NCBI GenBank assembly: GCA_900552095.1
Contig: URYM01000058.1
Coordinates: forward strand, 1-9,173
Direction of reading: 5' to 3'
Origin: an uncultured Blautia sp.
GTDB taxonomy: Bacteria; Bacillota; Clostridia; Lachnospirales; Lachnospiraceae
DNA length: 9,173 bases
Part shown: piece after piece, positions 1-6,445 of the stretch
Numbering within the stretch: position 1 is the stretch's first letter
Layout: every line of letters starts with the position of its first letter
Notes under the pieces: generated by a model
What the model saw: the letters and a program-made list of their open reading frames with translations, nothing else
What the model was told of the DNA's origin: nothing
The model's database searches: none
Made by a program: the position numbers and the translations under genes

Positions 1-808
1 GTTTAAGGTGCCGTCTGCGATCCGCTTTCATCTGGTGGGAAAACCGGGCAAATGGGTCAGCGGAAAAGATGTGATCCTTCATATTATAGGAATGATCGGT
101 GTGGATGGAGCTCTGTATCGGTCGATGGAATTTGTGGGAGAAGGTATCTCCTATCTGTCCATGGATGATCGTTTTACAATTGCCAACATGGCGATTGAGG
201 CCGGAGGAAAGAACGGAATTTTTCCGGTGGACGAAAAGGCGGAAGCTTATATGAAGGAACACTCGAAGCGAACATATCAGATCTATGAAGCGGACGAAGA
301 TGCCGTCTATGAGGAGGAATATACGATCGACCTGGGAAAACTGAGACCCACGATTGCATTTCCCCATCTGCCTGAAAATACAAAAACCATTGATGAGATC
401 GTGGAACCGGTTTCGGTGGATCAGGCAGTGATCGGTTCCTGTACCAATGGCCGGATTGAGGATCTGCGTACAGCCGCTGCTGTCCTGAAAGGCAGAAAAG
501 TGAAGAAAGGGCTGCGCTGCATTGTGATCCCGGCTACTCAGTCGATCTATCTTCAGGCGATGGAGGAGGGGCTTTTGAAAATTTTCATTGAAGCCGGAGC
601 GGTGGTAAGTACTCCGACCTGCGGCCCCTGTCTGGGAGGATATATGGGAATCCTGGCAGAAGGGGAGCGCTGTATTTCCACCACAAACCGAAACTTTGTG
701 GGCCGCATGGGGCATGTAAAGTCAGAAGTTTATCTGGCAAGCCCGGCGGTGGCAGCGGCCAGCGCCGTGACCGGGAAAATTTCTTCGCCGGAAGAACTGG
801 GAATGTAG
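1..808 (+). CDS. leuC: 3-isopropylmalate dehydratase large subunit, 3' part
   Basis: This is the large, [4Fe-4S]-binding subunit of isopropylmalate isomerase, which converts 2-isopropylmalate to 3-isopropylmalate in leucine synthesis together with LeuD. The reading frame is open from base 2 with no start in view, so the N-terminal part lies outside the window. About 268 codons are visible. The short clostridial/archaeal LeuC type has roughly 420 residues, so about 150 are missing. The three cluster cysteines expected of the aconitase family are visible: one in GSCTNGR (codon 440-442) and two in TCGPCLGG (codons 620-622 and 629-631), followed by the conserved [13 protein letters not shown] stretch. 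The stop codon TAG (806-808) overlaps the leuD ribosome binding site, so the two subunits are surely co-transcribed and probably translationally linked. A GTG at base 8 is an internal codon, not the start. Related aconitase or homoaconitase activity cannot be excluded from sequence, but leuD and leuA nearby make LeuC by far the best call. Confidence 0.96.
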   Translation, partial: FKVPSAIRFHLVGKPGKWVSGKDVILHIIGMIGVDGALYRSMEFVGEGISYLSMDDRFTIANMAIEAGGKNGIFPVDEKAEAYMKEHSKRTYQIYEADEDAVYEEEYTIDLGKLRPTIAFPHLPENTKTIDEIVEPVSVDQAVIGSCTNGRIEDLRTAAAVLKGRKVKKGLRCIVIPATQSIYLQAMEEGLLKIFIEAGAVVSTPTCGPCLGGYMGILAEGERCISTTNRNFVGRMGHVKSEVYLASPAVAAASAVTGKISSPEELGM

Positions 809-823
809 GAGGCGTTAAAAAGA

Positions 824-1324
824 ATGAAAGCACAGGGAAAAGTATTTAAATATGGAGATAATGTAGACACCGATGTGATTATTCCGGCACGTTATCTGAA
901 TTCTTCAGATCCGGCAGAACTGGCACAACACTGTATGGAGGATATCGACCGGGAGTTTGTAAAAAAGGTGAAAAAGGGAGATCTGATCGTGGCAGATAAA
1001 AATTTCGGCTGCGGTTCTTCCAGAGAGCACGCGCCGTTGGCGATCAAGGCAGCGGGGGTGAGCTGCGTGATCGCAGAAACCTTTGCCCGCATTTTTTATC
1101 GCAATGCGATCAATATCGGTCTTCCCATCATTGAGTGTCCTGAGGCATCCAAAGATATTAAAGACGGAGATGAAATAGAAGTGGACTTTGACAGTGGTGT
1201 GATCTGCAACAGGACAACAGGGAAAACGTATCAGGGACAGGCCTTTCCGGAATTTATGCAGAAGATTATCCGGGCGGAGGGGCTGGTAAATTATATCAAT
1301 ATAAAACAGGCAGAAACGGTTTGA
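824..1324 (+). CDS. leuD: 3-isopropylmalate dehydratase small subunit
   Basis: This is the small swivel-domain subunit that completes the LeuCD isomerase of leucine synthesis. The protein has 166 residues, the usual length for the short clostridial LeuD type. Family motifs are clear: [15 protein letters not shown] at residues 11-25 and [12 protein letters not shown] at residues 60-71, which contribute substrate contacts in this family. The ATG start is preceded by AGGAGG (807-812), 11 bases upstream and overlapping the leuC stop. An intrinsic terminator (1346-1373) lies 21 bases after the TGA stop, so leuD ends the transcript. leuB is not directly downstream, unlike the classical leuABCD order, and must be elsewhere or upstream of the window. 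Confidence 0.96.
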   Translation: MKAQGKVFKYGDNVDTDVIIPARYLNSSDPAELAQHCMEDIDREFVKKVKKGDLIVADKNFGCGSSREHAPLAIKAAGVSCVIAETFARIFYRNAINIGLPIIECPEASKDIKDGDEIEVDFDSGVICNRTTGKTYQGQAFPEFMQKIIRAEGLVNYINIKQAETV

Positions 1325-1345
1325 CAACCTTCTATTACAGATAGC

Positions 1346-1373
1346 GGGAGCCTGTAAAAAGGCTCCCATTTTT
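1346..1373 (+). terminator. intrinsic terminator of the leuCD transcript
   Basis: A perfect 7-bp stem, GGGAGCC (1346-1352) with GGCTCCC (1361-1367), closes an 8-base A-rich loop and is followed by ATTTTTG. It stands just after the leuD stop and ends the leuCD message before the tRNA unit. Confidence 0.9.
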
Positions 1374-1447
1374 GTCAGCAGAAGGCGGAAAACGGTGAGT
1401 CAGTCTCGTATATCCACGAAAATTGTTTGAAATGTTCTGAAAATAAG

Positions 1448-1462
1448 ATTTTTTGAAAAAAT
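1448..1462 (+). repeat. AT-rich palindrome upstream of the tRNA promoter
   Basis: A perfect inverted repeat, ATTTTTT then G then AAAAAAT, sits 14 bases upstream of the -35 box of the tRNA-Pro promoter, inside a wider A/T-tract region (about 1429-1470). By position and composition it could act as an UP-like element for RNA polymerase alpha subunits, as is common for stable RNA genes. That role is inference. Confidence 0.45.
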
Positions 1463-1475
1463 TTAAAATAAGGGC

Positions 1476-1504
1476 TTTACAAACAGGGAGAAATGGTATA
1501 TACT
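1476..1504 (+). promoter_or_regulatory. sigma-A-type promoter of tRNA-Pro
   Basis: TTTACA (1476-1481), a 17-base spacer and TATACT (1499-1504) match the housekeeping promoter consensus well. Transcription would begin near 1511, about 19 bases before the mature tRNA 5' end, leaving a short leader for RNase P to remove. Confidence 0.8.
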
Positions 1505-1529
1505 ACATATTGTCTTCGGGACATGATAC

Positions 1530-1603
1530 CGGGGTATGGCGTAGCTTGGTAGCGCGCACGGCTGGGGGCCGTGAGGTCGCAGGTTCAAATCCTGTTGCCC
1601 CGA
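1530..1603 (+). tRNA. tRNA-Pro (anticodon GGG)
   Basis: The 74 bases fold as a complete cloverleaf. The acceptor stem is CGGGGTA with TGCCCCG, the D stem GCGT with GCGC, the anticodon stem CACGG with CCGTG, and the T stem GCAGG with CCTGT around TTCAAAT. The seven-base anticodon loop is CTGGGGG, so the anticodon is GGG, reading proline codons CCC and CCU. The first base pair is C1-G72 with discriminator A73, as expected of bacterial tRNA-Pro. CCA is not encoded (CTT follows), so it must be added by nucleotidyltransferase. The gene has its own promoter and terminator and lies alone between leuD and leuA. Confidence 0.97.
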
Positions 1604-1626
1604 CTTACTATTTTGAAGACGATGGA

Positions 1627-1654
1627 GGGACTGCAATTGATTGCAGTCCCTTTT
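1627..1654 (+). terminator. intrinsic terminator after tRNA-Pro, upstream of leuA
   Basis: A perfect 10-bp stem, GGGACTGCAA (1627-1636) with TTGCAGTCCC (1641-1650), has a TTGA loop and is followed by TTTT. It begins 23 bases after the tRNA and ends 40 bases before the leuA start codon. Its T-run is short, so read-through into leuA is plausible. Confidence 0.88.
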
Positions 1655-1694
1655 GGTGTATCAGAAAGTAAAAGGGATGAGGAGGACTGTAATT

Positions 1695-3350
1695 ATGATG
1701 GATTATACGAAATATAAGCGGCAGTACTATATGCCGCCGGTACCTTGTATGGAGTGGACGAAGAAAGAGTACATAGAGAAAGCTCCTGTCTGGTGCAGCG
1801 TGGATTTAAGAGATGGAAACCAGGCTCTGGTGATTCCCATGAGTCTTCAGCAGAAAGTAGATTTCTTCCGGCTTCTGGTAAAAATCGGATTTAAGGAGAT
1901 TGAAGTGGGATTTCCGGCTGCTTCCGAGACAGAATATGAATTCCTGAGAACTCTGATCGAACAGAATCTGATTCCGGATGACGTGACGATTCAGGTCCTG
2001 ACCCAGGCCAGGGAGCATATCATCCGAAAAACTTTTGAGGCGGTAAAGGGCGCCAAAAATGTGATTGTCCATGTATATAATTCCACTTCTGTGGCGCAGA
2101 GAGAACAGGTTTTCAAAAAGTCCAAAGAAGAGATCCTTCAGATTGCTGTGGAAGGAGCAAAGCTTTTAAAAGAGCTGACAGAAGAGGCCGGTGCCGCCTA
2201 TCGTTTTGAATACAGTCCGGAAAGTTTTACAGGTACAGAGCCGGAATATGCACTGGAGGTCTGCAACGCGGTTCTGAATGTCTGGAAACCGCAGGCAGAC
2301 CGGAAGGCGATTATCAATCTGCCTGTGACAGTACAGCATTCTATGCCTCACGTGTATGCCAGCCAGATCGAATATATCTGCAGCCGGCTGAATTACAGGG
2401 AAAATGTGGTTGTATCACTTCATCCCCATAATGACCGGGGATGTGGTGTGGCGGACTCGGAGATGGGGCTTTTAGCCGGGGCAGACCGGATTGAAGGAAC
2501 ACTGTTTGGAAACGGGGAGCGGACCGGAAATGTGGATATTATTACGCTGGCTATGAATATGTATGCCCAGGGAGTAGATCCGGAACTGGATTTTTCAGAT
2601 ATGCCTGATATCTGTGAGCAGTATGAAAAATATACGGGGATGAAAGTGGATGAGAGAAGCCCTTACAGCGGTGCTCTGGTGTTTGCTGCTTTTTCCGGGT
2701 CACATCAGGATGCTATTGCGAAGGGAATGAAATGGCTGGAAGAGAAAGATCCCAATCACTGGACTGTGCCGTATCTGCCCATCGATCCCACGGATGTGGG
2801 AAGAAATTACGATGCGGATGTGATCCGGATCAACAGCCAGTCGGGGAAAGGCGGCGTAGGTTATATTCTGGAGACCAAGTTCGGCCTGAATCTGCCGCCT
2901 AAGATGCGGGAGGCGATGGGCTATGCGGCGAAAGCAGTTTCGGATCATGGTCATAAAGAACTGCAGCCTCAGGAGATCTTCGATCTGTTTACGCGTACCT
3001 TTGAGAATGTGAAAGAGCCTTACAATGTGGTGGAAGTACATTTCCAGAAAAAAGAAGAAGGAATAGAAGCTCAGGTTACCTCTACCTTCAAAGGGAGAAA
3101 AACTGTCACAGAGGCGGTGGGGAACGGACGTCTCAATGCGGTCAGCCAGGCGCTTAAAAAAGCTTATAATCTCAAGTATGATCTGGTAACCTATCAGGAA
3201 CATGCGCTGGAGCAGAGTTCCAGTTCAAAGGCGATCGCTTATGTGGGAATCCGCAAACCGGATGGAAGCCTCTCCTGGGGAGCGGGCGTGGATGTAGACA
3301 TTATCCATGCGTCTATCGATGCGCTGGTGACAGCGATCAACAACCGATAA
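1695..3350 (+). CDS. leuA: 2-isopropylmalate synthase (long, LeuA type 2)
   Basis: The enzyme condenses acetyl-CoA with 2-oxoisovalerate to give 2-isopropylmalate, the first committed step of leucine synthesis and the usual point of leucine feedback. The 551-residue protein fits the long LeuA class (about 550-600 residues, as in actinobacteria and yeast) rather than the 510-residue E. coli type. The TIM-barrel catalytic domain covers roughly residues 30-310 and shows DLRDGNQAL (residues 37-45, with catalytic R39 and metal ligand D40), the metal-binding HPHNDRG (H243, H245) and GNGERTGN (272-279). The C-terminal part, about residues 420-545, looks like the leucine-binding regulatory/dimer domain. 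The start at 1695 has AGGAGG (1680-1685) nine bases upstream. A longer reading from TTG at 1641 would begin inside the terminator hairpin and is rejected. ATG at 1698 is a close alternative. No obvious promoter lies between the tRNA terminator and the start. Confidence 0.96.
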   Translation: MMDYTKYKRQYYMPPVPCMEWTKKEYIEKAPVWCSVDLRDGNQALVIPMSLQQKVDFFRLLVKIGFKEIEVGFPAASETEYEFLRTLIEQNLIPDDVTIQVLTQAREHIIRKTFEAVKGAKNVIVHVYNSTSVAQREQVFKKSKEEILQIAVEGAKLLKELTEEAGAAYRFEYSPESFTGTEPEYALEVCNAVLNVWKPQADRKAIINLPVTVQHSMPHVYASQIEYICSRLNYRENVVVSLHPHNDRGCGVADSEMGLLAGADRIEGTLFGNGERTGNVDIITLAMNMYAQGVDPELDFSDMPDICEQYEKYTGMKVDERSPYSGALVFAAFSGSHQDAIAKGMKWLEEKDPNHWTVPYLPIDPTDVGRNYDADVIRINSQSGKGGVGYILETKFGLNLPPKMREAMGYAAKAVSDHGHKELQPQEIFDLFTRTFENVKEPYNVVEVHFQKKEEGIEAQVTSTFKGRKTVTEAVGNGRLNAVSQALKKAYNLKYDLVTYQEHALEQSSSSKAIAYVGIRKPDGSLSWGAGVDVDIIHASIDALVTAINNR

Positions 3351-3381
3351 AATGTCTGCAGGCGGGTCTTCACAATCCGGC

Positions 3382-3410
3382 TTGTCATAAAAAAAGGGCT
3401 GTGTTATAAT
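3382..3410 (+). promoter_or_regulatory. sigma-A-type promoter of thrC
   Basis: TTGTCA (3382-3387), exactly 17 bases, then a perfect TATAAT (3405-3410). Transcription should start near 3416-3418, giving thrC a leader of about 70 bases that opens with a GC-rich hairpin. Confidence 0.85.
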
Positions 3411-3421
3411 AAGTTCAAGTC

Positions 3422-3458
3422 CGGGCGGCGAAAAGCCGCCCGTTTCCGCCTGGGGCGG
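3422..3458 (+). promoter_or_regulatory. tandem GC-rich hairpins in the thrC leader
   Basis: An 8-bp stem, CGGGCGGC (3422-3429) with GCCGCCCG (3435-3442), has a GAAAA loop and is followed by only TTT. A second 5-bp stem follows, CCGCC (3446-3450) with GGCGG (3454-3458). The CCGCC in the 3' arm of the first stem (3436-3440) could instead pair with GGCGG of the second, so two mutually exclusive folds are possible. The first stem lies at the very 5' end of the predicted thrC mRNA. It could stabilise the message, act as a weak attenuator, or serve as the terminator of read-through from leuA, which has no other clear terminator. I cannot choose between these. Confidence 0.55.
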
Positions 3459-3488
3459 AGAATTATGAGGAGAAAGGCGGAAGCTGTC

Positions 3489-4976
3489 ATGGAGTTATAT
3501 TACACAAGTACGAGAAATCAGGAAGTTAAGGTTACAGCATCACAGGCAATCCTTCAGGGGCTTTCCAGGGACGGAGGACTTTTTGTTCCCTCCAGGATTC
3601 CGGCCCTTACGGTTTCGGCGGAGGAACTGGCGGAAATGACGTATCAGGAGGTGGCTTATCAGGTGATGAGCCGTTTTCTTACTGATTTTACAGAGGAAGA
3701 GCTCAGAGGCTGTATTGACCGGGCATACGACAGCAAGTTTGATACGGAAGAGATTGCGCCTCTGGTTAAAGCGGAGGGGGTTTATTATCTGGAGCTGTTT
3801 CACGGTGCAACGATTGCTTTTAAAGACATGGCGCTTTCTATCCTGCCCCACCTTATGACCACGGCGGCAAAGAAGAACCAGGTAAAAAATGAGATCGTGA
3901 TCCTGACAGCAACTTCCGGTGATACAGGAAAGGCCGCTCTTGCGGGATTTGCGGACGTGCCGGGCACAAAGATCATCGTATTTTATCCGAAACACGGGGT
4001 GAGTCCGATCCAGGAGAAACAGATGGTTACCCAGAAAGGGGAAAATGCCTATGTGGTGGCGATCGAAGGGAATTTTGATGATGCTCAAAGCGGAGTAAAG
4101 AAAATTTTCGGAGATGCTGAGATGGCGGAGCGGTTGAGAAAAGGCGGATATCAGTTTTCTTCTGCCAATTCCATCAACATCGGACGGCTGGTTCCTCAGA
4201 TTGTTTACTATGTATATGCATACAGCAGGCTGGTGAAGAACGGAGAGATCGCTTCGGGAGAAAAGATTCATGTAACGGTGCCTACCGGAAACTTTGGAAA
4301 TATTCTGGCGGCTTATTATGCAAAGCAGATGGGATTGCCGATCGGGAAACTGATCTGCGCTTCCAATGAGAACAAAGTACTGTTTGATTTCTTCCGTACC
4401 GGAACGTATGACAGAAACAGAAGATTTGTTCTCACATCTTCGCCTTCCATGGATATTCTGGTTTCCAGCAATCTGGAACGGCTGATCTACCGCATGGCAG
4501 GGGAAGACGCCGGAGTCAACCGGAGAATGATGTGTGATCTCAATGAGAAAGGCGCCTATACCGTTACAGAAGAAATGCAGGAGAAGATGGCTGACTTTTA
4601 CGGAAATTATGCCAGCGAGGAGGAGACAGCGGCCAGAATCCGGGAATTATATGAAAATACAGGATATGTGATCGATACGCATACGGCGGTGGCTTCCGAG
4701 GTATATAAAAAATTCGTAAAAGATACGGGAGATAGGACTAAAACGGTGATTGCCTCTACGGCAAGTCCCTTTAAATTTACCCGCAGTGTGCTGGGTGCGA
4801 TTGACAGAAAGTATGAGGTGCTGGACGATTTTGCACAGGCAGATGCGCTTTCAGAACTTTCTATGACGGCAGTGCCTCAGGCGATTGAAGAGATCAGAAA
4901 TGCACCGGTTCTTCATGATACAGTGATCCCGGCAGAGGATATGGCCGCTGCTGTGGAAAAGATTTTAAAAATTTGA
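3489..4976 (+). CDS. thrC: threonine synthase
   Basis: This PLP enzyme converts O-phosphohomoserine to threonine and phosphate, the last step of threonine synthesis, in the cytoplasm. With 495 residues it matches the longer ThrC class. The N-terminus (YYTSTRN, then GLSRDGGLFVP) is typical of the family. The PLP-binding lysine is K112 in the HGATIAFKDMA segment, SGDTGK is at residues 143-148, and the phosphate-binding VPTGNFGN segment is at 264-271. I place the start at ATG 3489, where AGGCGG (3475-3480) lies eight bases upstream and family similarity begins. An in-frame ATG at 3465 would add eight unlike residues (MRRKAEAV) and has only a close-set GGAG upstream, so it is the less likely start. 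The gene has its own promoter and leader hairpins and appears monocistronic; no homoserine kinase or homoserine dehydrogenase gene is adjacent. Confidence 0.95.
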   Translation: MELYYTSTRNQEVKVTASQAILQGLSRDGGLFVPSRIPALTVSAEELAEMTYQEVAYQVMSRFLTDFTEEELRGCIDRAYDSKFDTEEIAPLVKAEGVYYLELFHGATIAFKDMALSILPHLMTTAAKKNQVKNEIVILTATSGDTGKAALAGFADVPGTKIIVFYPKHGVSPIQEKQMVTQKGENAYVVAIEGNFDDAQSGVKKIFGDAEMAERLRKGGYQFSSANSINIGRLVPQIVYYVYAYSRLVKNGEIASGEKIHVTVPTGNFGNILAAYYAKQMGLPIGKLICASNENKVLFDFFRTGTYDRNRRFVLTSSPSMDILVSSNLERLIYRMAGEDAGVNRRMMCDLNEKGAYTVTEEMQEKMADFYGNYASEEETAARIRELYENTGYVIDTHTAVASEVYKKFVKDTGDRTKTVIASTASPFKFTRSVLGAIDRKYEVLDDFAQADALSELSMTAVPQAIEEIRNAPVLHDTVIPAEDMAAAVEKILKI

Positions 4977-5019
4977 ATTTTACCGGAAGTTTAAACAGAA
5001 TTTACAGGAGATTGATAAC

Positions 5020-5038
5020 TTCAAGAATTTATCTTGAA
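5020..5038 (+). repeat. perfect inverted repeat overlapping the -35 box of the small RNA promoter
   Basis: TTCAAGA (5020-5026) and TCTTGAA (5032-5038) form a 7-bp inverted repeat around ATTTA. The right arm covers most of the -35 hexamer TTGAAA (5034-5039). There is no T-tract, so it is not a terminator of thrC. As DNA it has the form of a dimeric operator. Function is inferred only from position. Confidence 0.4.
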
Positions 5039-5062
5039 ATATTGCATAGACTAAGGTATAAT
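5034..5062 (+). promoter_or_regulatory. sigma-A-type promoter of the 6S-like RNA
   Basis: TTGAAA (5034-5039), a 17-base spacer and a perfect TATAAT (5057-5062). The expected start is near 5069. Nothing with a credible ribosome binding site and coding potential follows before the terminator at 5255-5284, which points to a non-coding transcript. Confidence 0.87.
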
Positions 5063-5068
5063 CATTTT

Positions 5069-5284
5069 AGGGTAATCTTCCTGGAATGTGCGACACTCCT
5101 GTGTTTTTGAACCTACATTTATTTTTAGGGATTCCTATATTGCTGATCCAATGTCAGGCCGTCGTTTGCAGCGGAAGACAGCGGGGCAGCTGCGGTTACC
5201 CACCTGGCTCCGTTAGGAGTCAAAAAGCAGGAAACGGCATTTCGGGAGTTACAGGAGGAGGATCTTAGGATCCTCCTCTTTTTT
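5069..5284 (+). ncRNA. ssrS: probable 6S RNA
   Basis: This is a stand-alone RNA unit of about 215 nt between thrC and galM, with a consensus promoter and a strong terminator. 6S RNA binds the housekeeping RNA polymerase holoenzyme by mimicking an open promoter and lowers transcription in stationary phase. The sequence folds into one long, interrupted hairpin, as that family does. The closing stems are ACTCCTG (5095-5101) with CGGGAGT (5243-5249), TTTTTGA (5104-5110) with TCAAAAA (5220-5226), and CCTA (5112-5115) with TAGG (5214-5217). A large, mostly 5'-sided internal loop follows (about 5116-5152). The apical arm has GTCAGG (5153-5158) with CCTGGC (5203-5208), CCG with CGG, and TTGC (5166-5169) with GCAG (5186-5189). 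The segments TTTTTGAACCTACATT and ACCCACCTGGC resemble what I recall of clostridial 6S RNAs. The 5' end is inferred from the promoter. Small ORFs across it have no ribosome binding site. A different structured RNA remains possible. Confidence 0.72.
5255..5284 (+). terminator. intrinsic terminator of the 6S-like RNA
   Basis: A perfect 10-bp stem, GAGGAGGATC (5255-5264) with GATCCTCCTC (5269-5278), has a TTAG loop and six T residues (5279-5284). It is among the strongest terminators in the window and ends 58 bases before galM. Confidence 0.93.
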
Positions 5285-5342
5285 GGACGGAGAGAAGAAA
5301 AGGAGTGTCCGGTAAAGAGCTTTTGGGAAAAGGAGAAGAAGT

Positions 5343-6401
5343 ATGGGAAAAGAACTGTTTGGAACGCTTCCGGATGGGCGGGATGTGTATGCATATGTGC
5401 TGGAAAACAAAAACGGAATGAAGATAAAAGTGATCGAGTATGGGGCGATTCTGGTGTCGGTCTGGGTTCCGGACAAGAAGGGCGTGCTGCGGGATGTGGT
5501 TCTTGGATATGATACGTTACAGGAATATGAGAAAAACGGAAGTTTTTTCGGAAGTACCATTGGACGAAGCGGAAACAGGATTGCAGGCGCCTCTTTTTTC
5601 ATTGGTGACAAGAAGGTGCAGCTGACGCCGAACGAGGGGGAGAATAATCTGCACAGCGGACCGGAGGGATTTGAGAAAAAGCTGTGGGATTCCTGCCAGA
5701 AGGGAAATTCTGTGGTTTTTTCCCGGTTAAGTCCGGATGGGGAAAATGGATATCCGGGGGATTTTCAGGTGTCTGTCACTTATACCCTGACTGAAGAAGA
5801 TGAGGTTCAGATTGACTATCAGGCAGTCTGCGACCAGGATACCGTAGCGAATATGACAAATCACAGTTATTTTAATCTGGCCGGACAGGACGGCGGAAAG
5901 ATTCTGGGGCAGAAGGTGAAACTTTGTGCCGGCTGCTATATTCCGGTGGATGAATGTTCTATCCCCACAGGGGAGATTGCGGATGTGGCGGGTACGCCCA
6001 TGGACTTCCGGGAGGAAAAGGAGATCGGTTCAGAGATTGAATCTGATTTTGTACAGCTGAGAAGAACAGGCGGGTATGATCACACGTATGTGCTGGACAA
6101 ACCCCTGGGCAGTTATGGAAAAATGGCAGAAGCCTTCTGCCGGGAGTCGGGGATCCGGATGGAAGCGTACACAGACTGTCCGGGAGTGCAGTTTTATACC
6201 GGGAACTTTATTGAGAAAGAGTGCGGCAAGGCGGGAGCGGCTTATGAGCCGCGCTGCGGATACTGTTTTGAGTCTCAGTATTATCCCAATGCGGTAAATG
6301 AACCGTCCTTTCCCTCCCCTGTTCTGAAGGCGGGAGAAACATACAGGAGCAGAACCGGCTACCGTTTCTGGACAGAGGGGAAGCAGAAGGAAAAGGTATG
6401 A
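5343..6401 (+). CDS. galM: aldose 1-epimerase (mutarotase)
   Basis: The enzyme interconverts the alpha and beta anomers of aldohexoses such as galactose and glucose, feeding the Leloir pathway. The 352-residue length and motifs fit GalM well. GRSGNRI is at residues 74-80, a sugar-contacting histidine H104 lies in NLHSGP, and the catalytic acid H174 lies in NHSYFNL. D246 is in GGYDHTYVLD and the catalytic base E310 in CFESQYYPNA. These correspond in order and spacing to the His/Asp/Glu set known from Lactococcus GalM. There is no signal peptide, so it is cytoplasmic. AGGAGA (5331-5336) lies six bases before the ATG. No other galactose gene (galK, galT, galE) is next to it. I see no clear promoter between the RNA terminator and the start, so expression may depend on read-through or a weak promoter within 5285-5342. 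Confidence 0.93.
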   Translation: MGKELFGTLPDGRDVYAYVLENKNGMKIKVIEYGAILVSVWVPDKKGVLRDVVLGYDTLQEYEKNGSFFGSTIGRSGNRIAGASFFIGDKKVQLTPNEGENNLHSGPEGFEKKLWDSCQKGNSVVFSRLSPDGENGYPGDFQVSVTYTLTEEDEVQIDYQAVCDQDTVANMTNHSYFNLAGQDGGKILGQKVKLCAGCYIPVDECSIPTGEIADVAGTPMDFREEKEIGSEIESDFVQLRRTGGYDHTYVLDKPLGSYGKMAEAFCRESGIRMEAYTDCPGVQFYTGNFIEKECGKAGAAYEPRCGYCFESQYYPNAVNEPSFPSPVLKAGETYRSRTGYRFWTEGKQKEKV

Positions 6402-6403
6402 AG

Positions 6404-6445
6404 GATCCTCTTTTTTCATATACTGAATCATGGAAAAAAAGGATC
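6404..6445 (+). promoter_or_regulatory. inverted repeat that would sequester the start codon of the SpoIID-like gene
   Basis: GATCCTCTTTTTTCAT (6404-6419) pairs almost fully with ATGGAAAAAAAGGATC (6430-6445), leaving one bulged base on each side and a 10-base loop. The ATG of the next gene is the base of the loop-side arm, and the stem starts three bases after the galM stop codon. The start has no good Shine-Dalgarno sequence. A ribosome finishing galM would cover the 5' arm and free the start, which suggests translational coupling. Pairing is seen directly; coupling is inference. Confidence 0.5.

Noticed and set aside
905..1369. 154-codon antisense ORF covering leuD and its terminator
   Set aside because: It runs opposite a complete leuD and begins within the terminator; no domain or ribosome binding site supports it.
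1530..1603. tRNA-Pro as an integration site for a mobile element
   Set aside because: No integrase, no repeat of the tRNA 3' end and no foreign-looking genes are visible; the neighbours are ordinary biosynthetic genes.
1453..1671. 72-codon + strand ORF across the tRNA gene
   Set aside because: It is the familiar artefact of translating a tRNA (VAGSNPVAPT-like peptide), has no ribosome binding site, and covers the promoter, tRNA and terminator.
1641..1694. Upstream extension of leuA from TTG, or a Leu-rich leader peptide
   Set aside because: The few Leu codons come from the terminator hairpin itself, there is no ribosome binding site before them, and AGGAGG at 1680-1685 clearly serves the ATG at 1695.
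3540..4271. 243-codon antisense ORF within thrC
   Set aside because: It lies wholly opposite a well-supported gene with intact motifs, and its translation shows no recognisable domain; it looks like a shadow of thrC codon bias.
5086..5268. 60-codon + strand ORF and an opposite-strand ORF (5125-5394) in the thrC-galM gap
   Set aside because: Both cross the structured RNA and its terminator, lack ribosome binding sites and have unconvincing composition; the promoter-RNA-terminator reading explains the region better.
5268..6416. Similar GGATCCTC-plus-T-run sequences on both sides of galM as flanking repeats of an inserted cassette
   Set aside because: The left copy is one arm of the RNA terminator and the right copy is one arm of the inverted repeat at 6404-6445; the similarity is short and low in complexity, so insertion is not supported.
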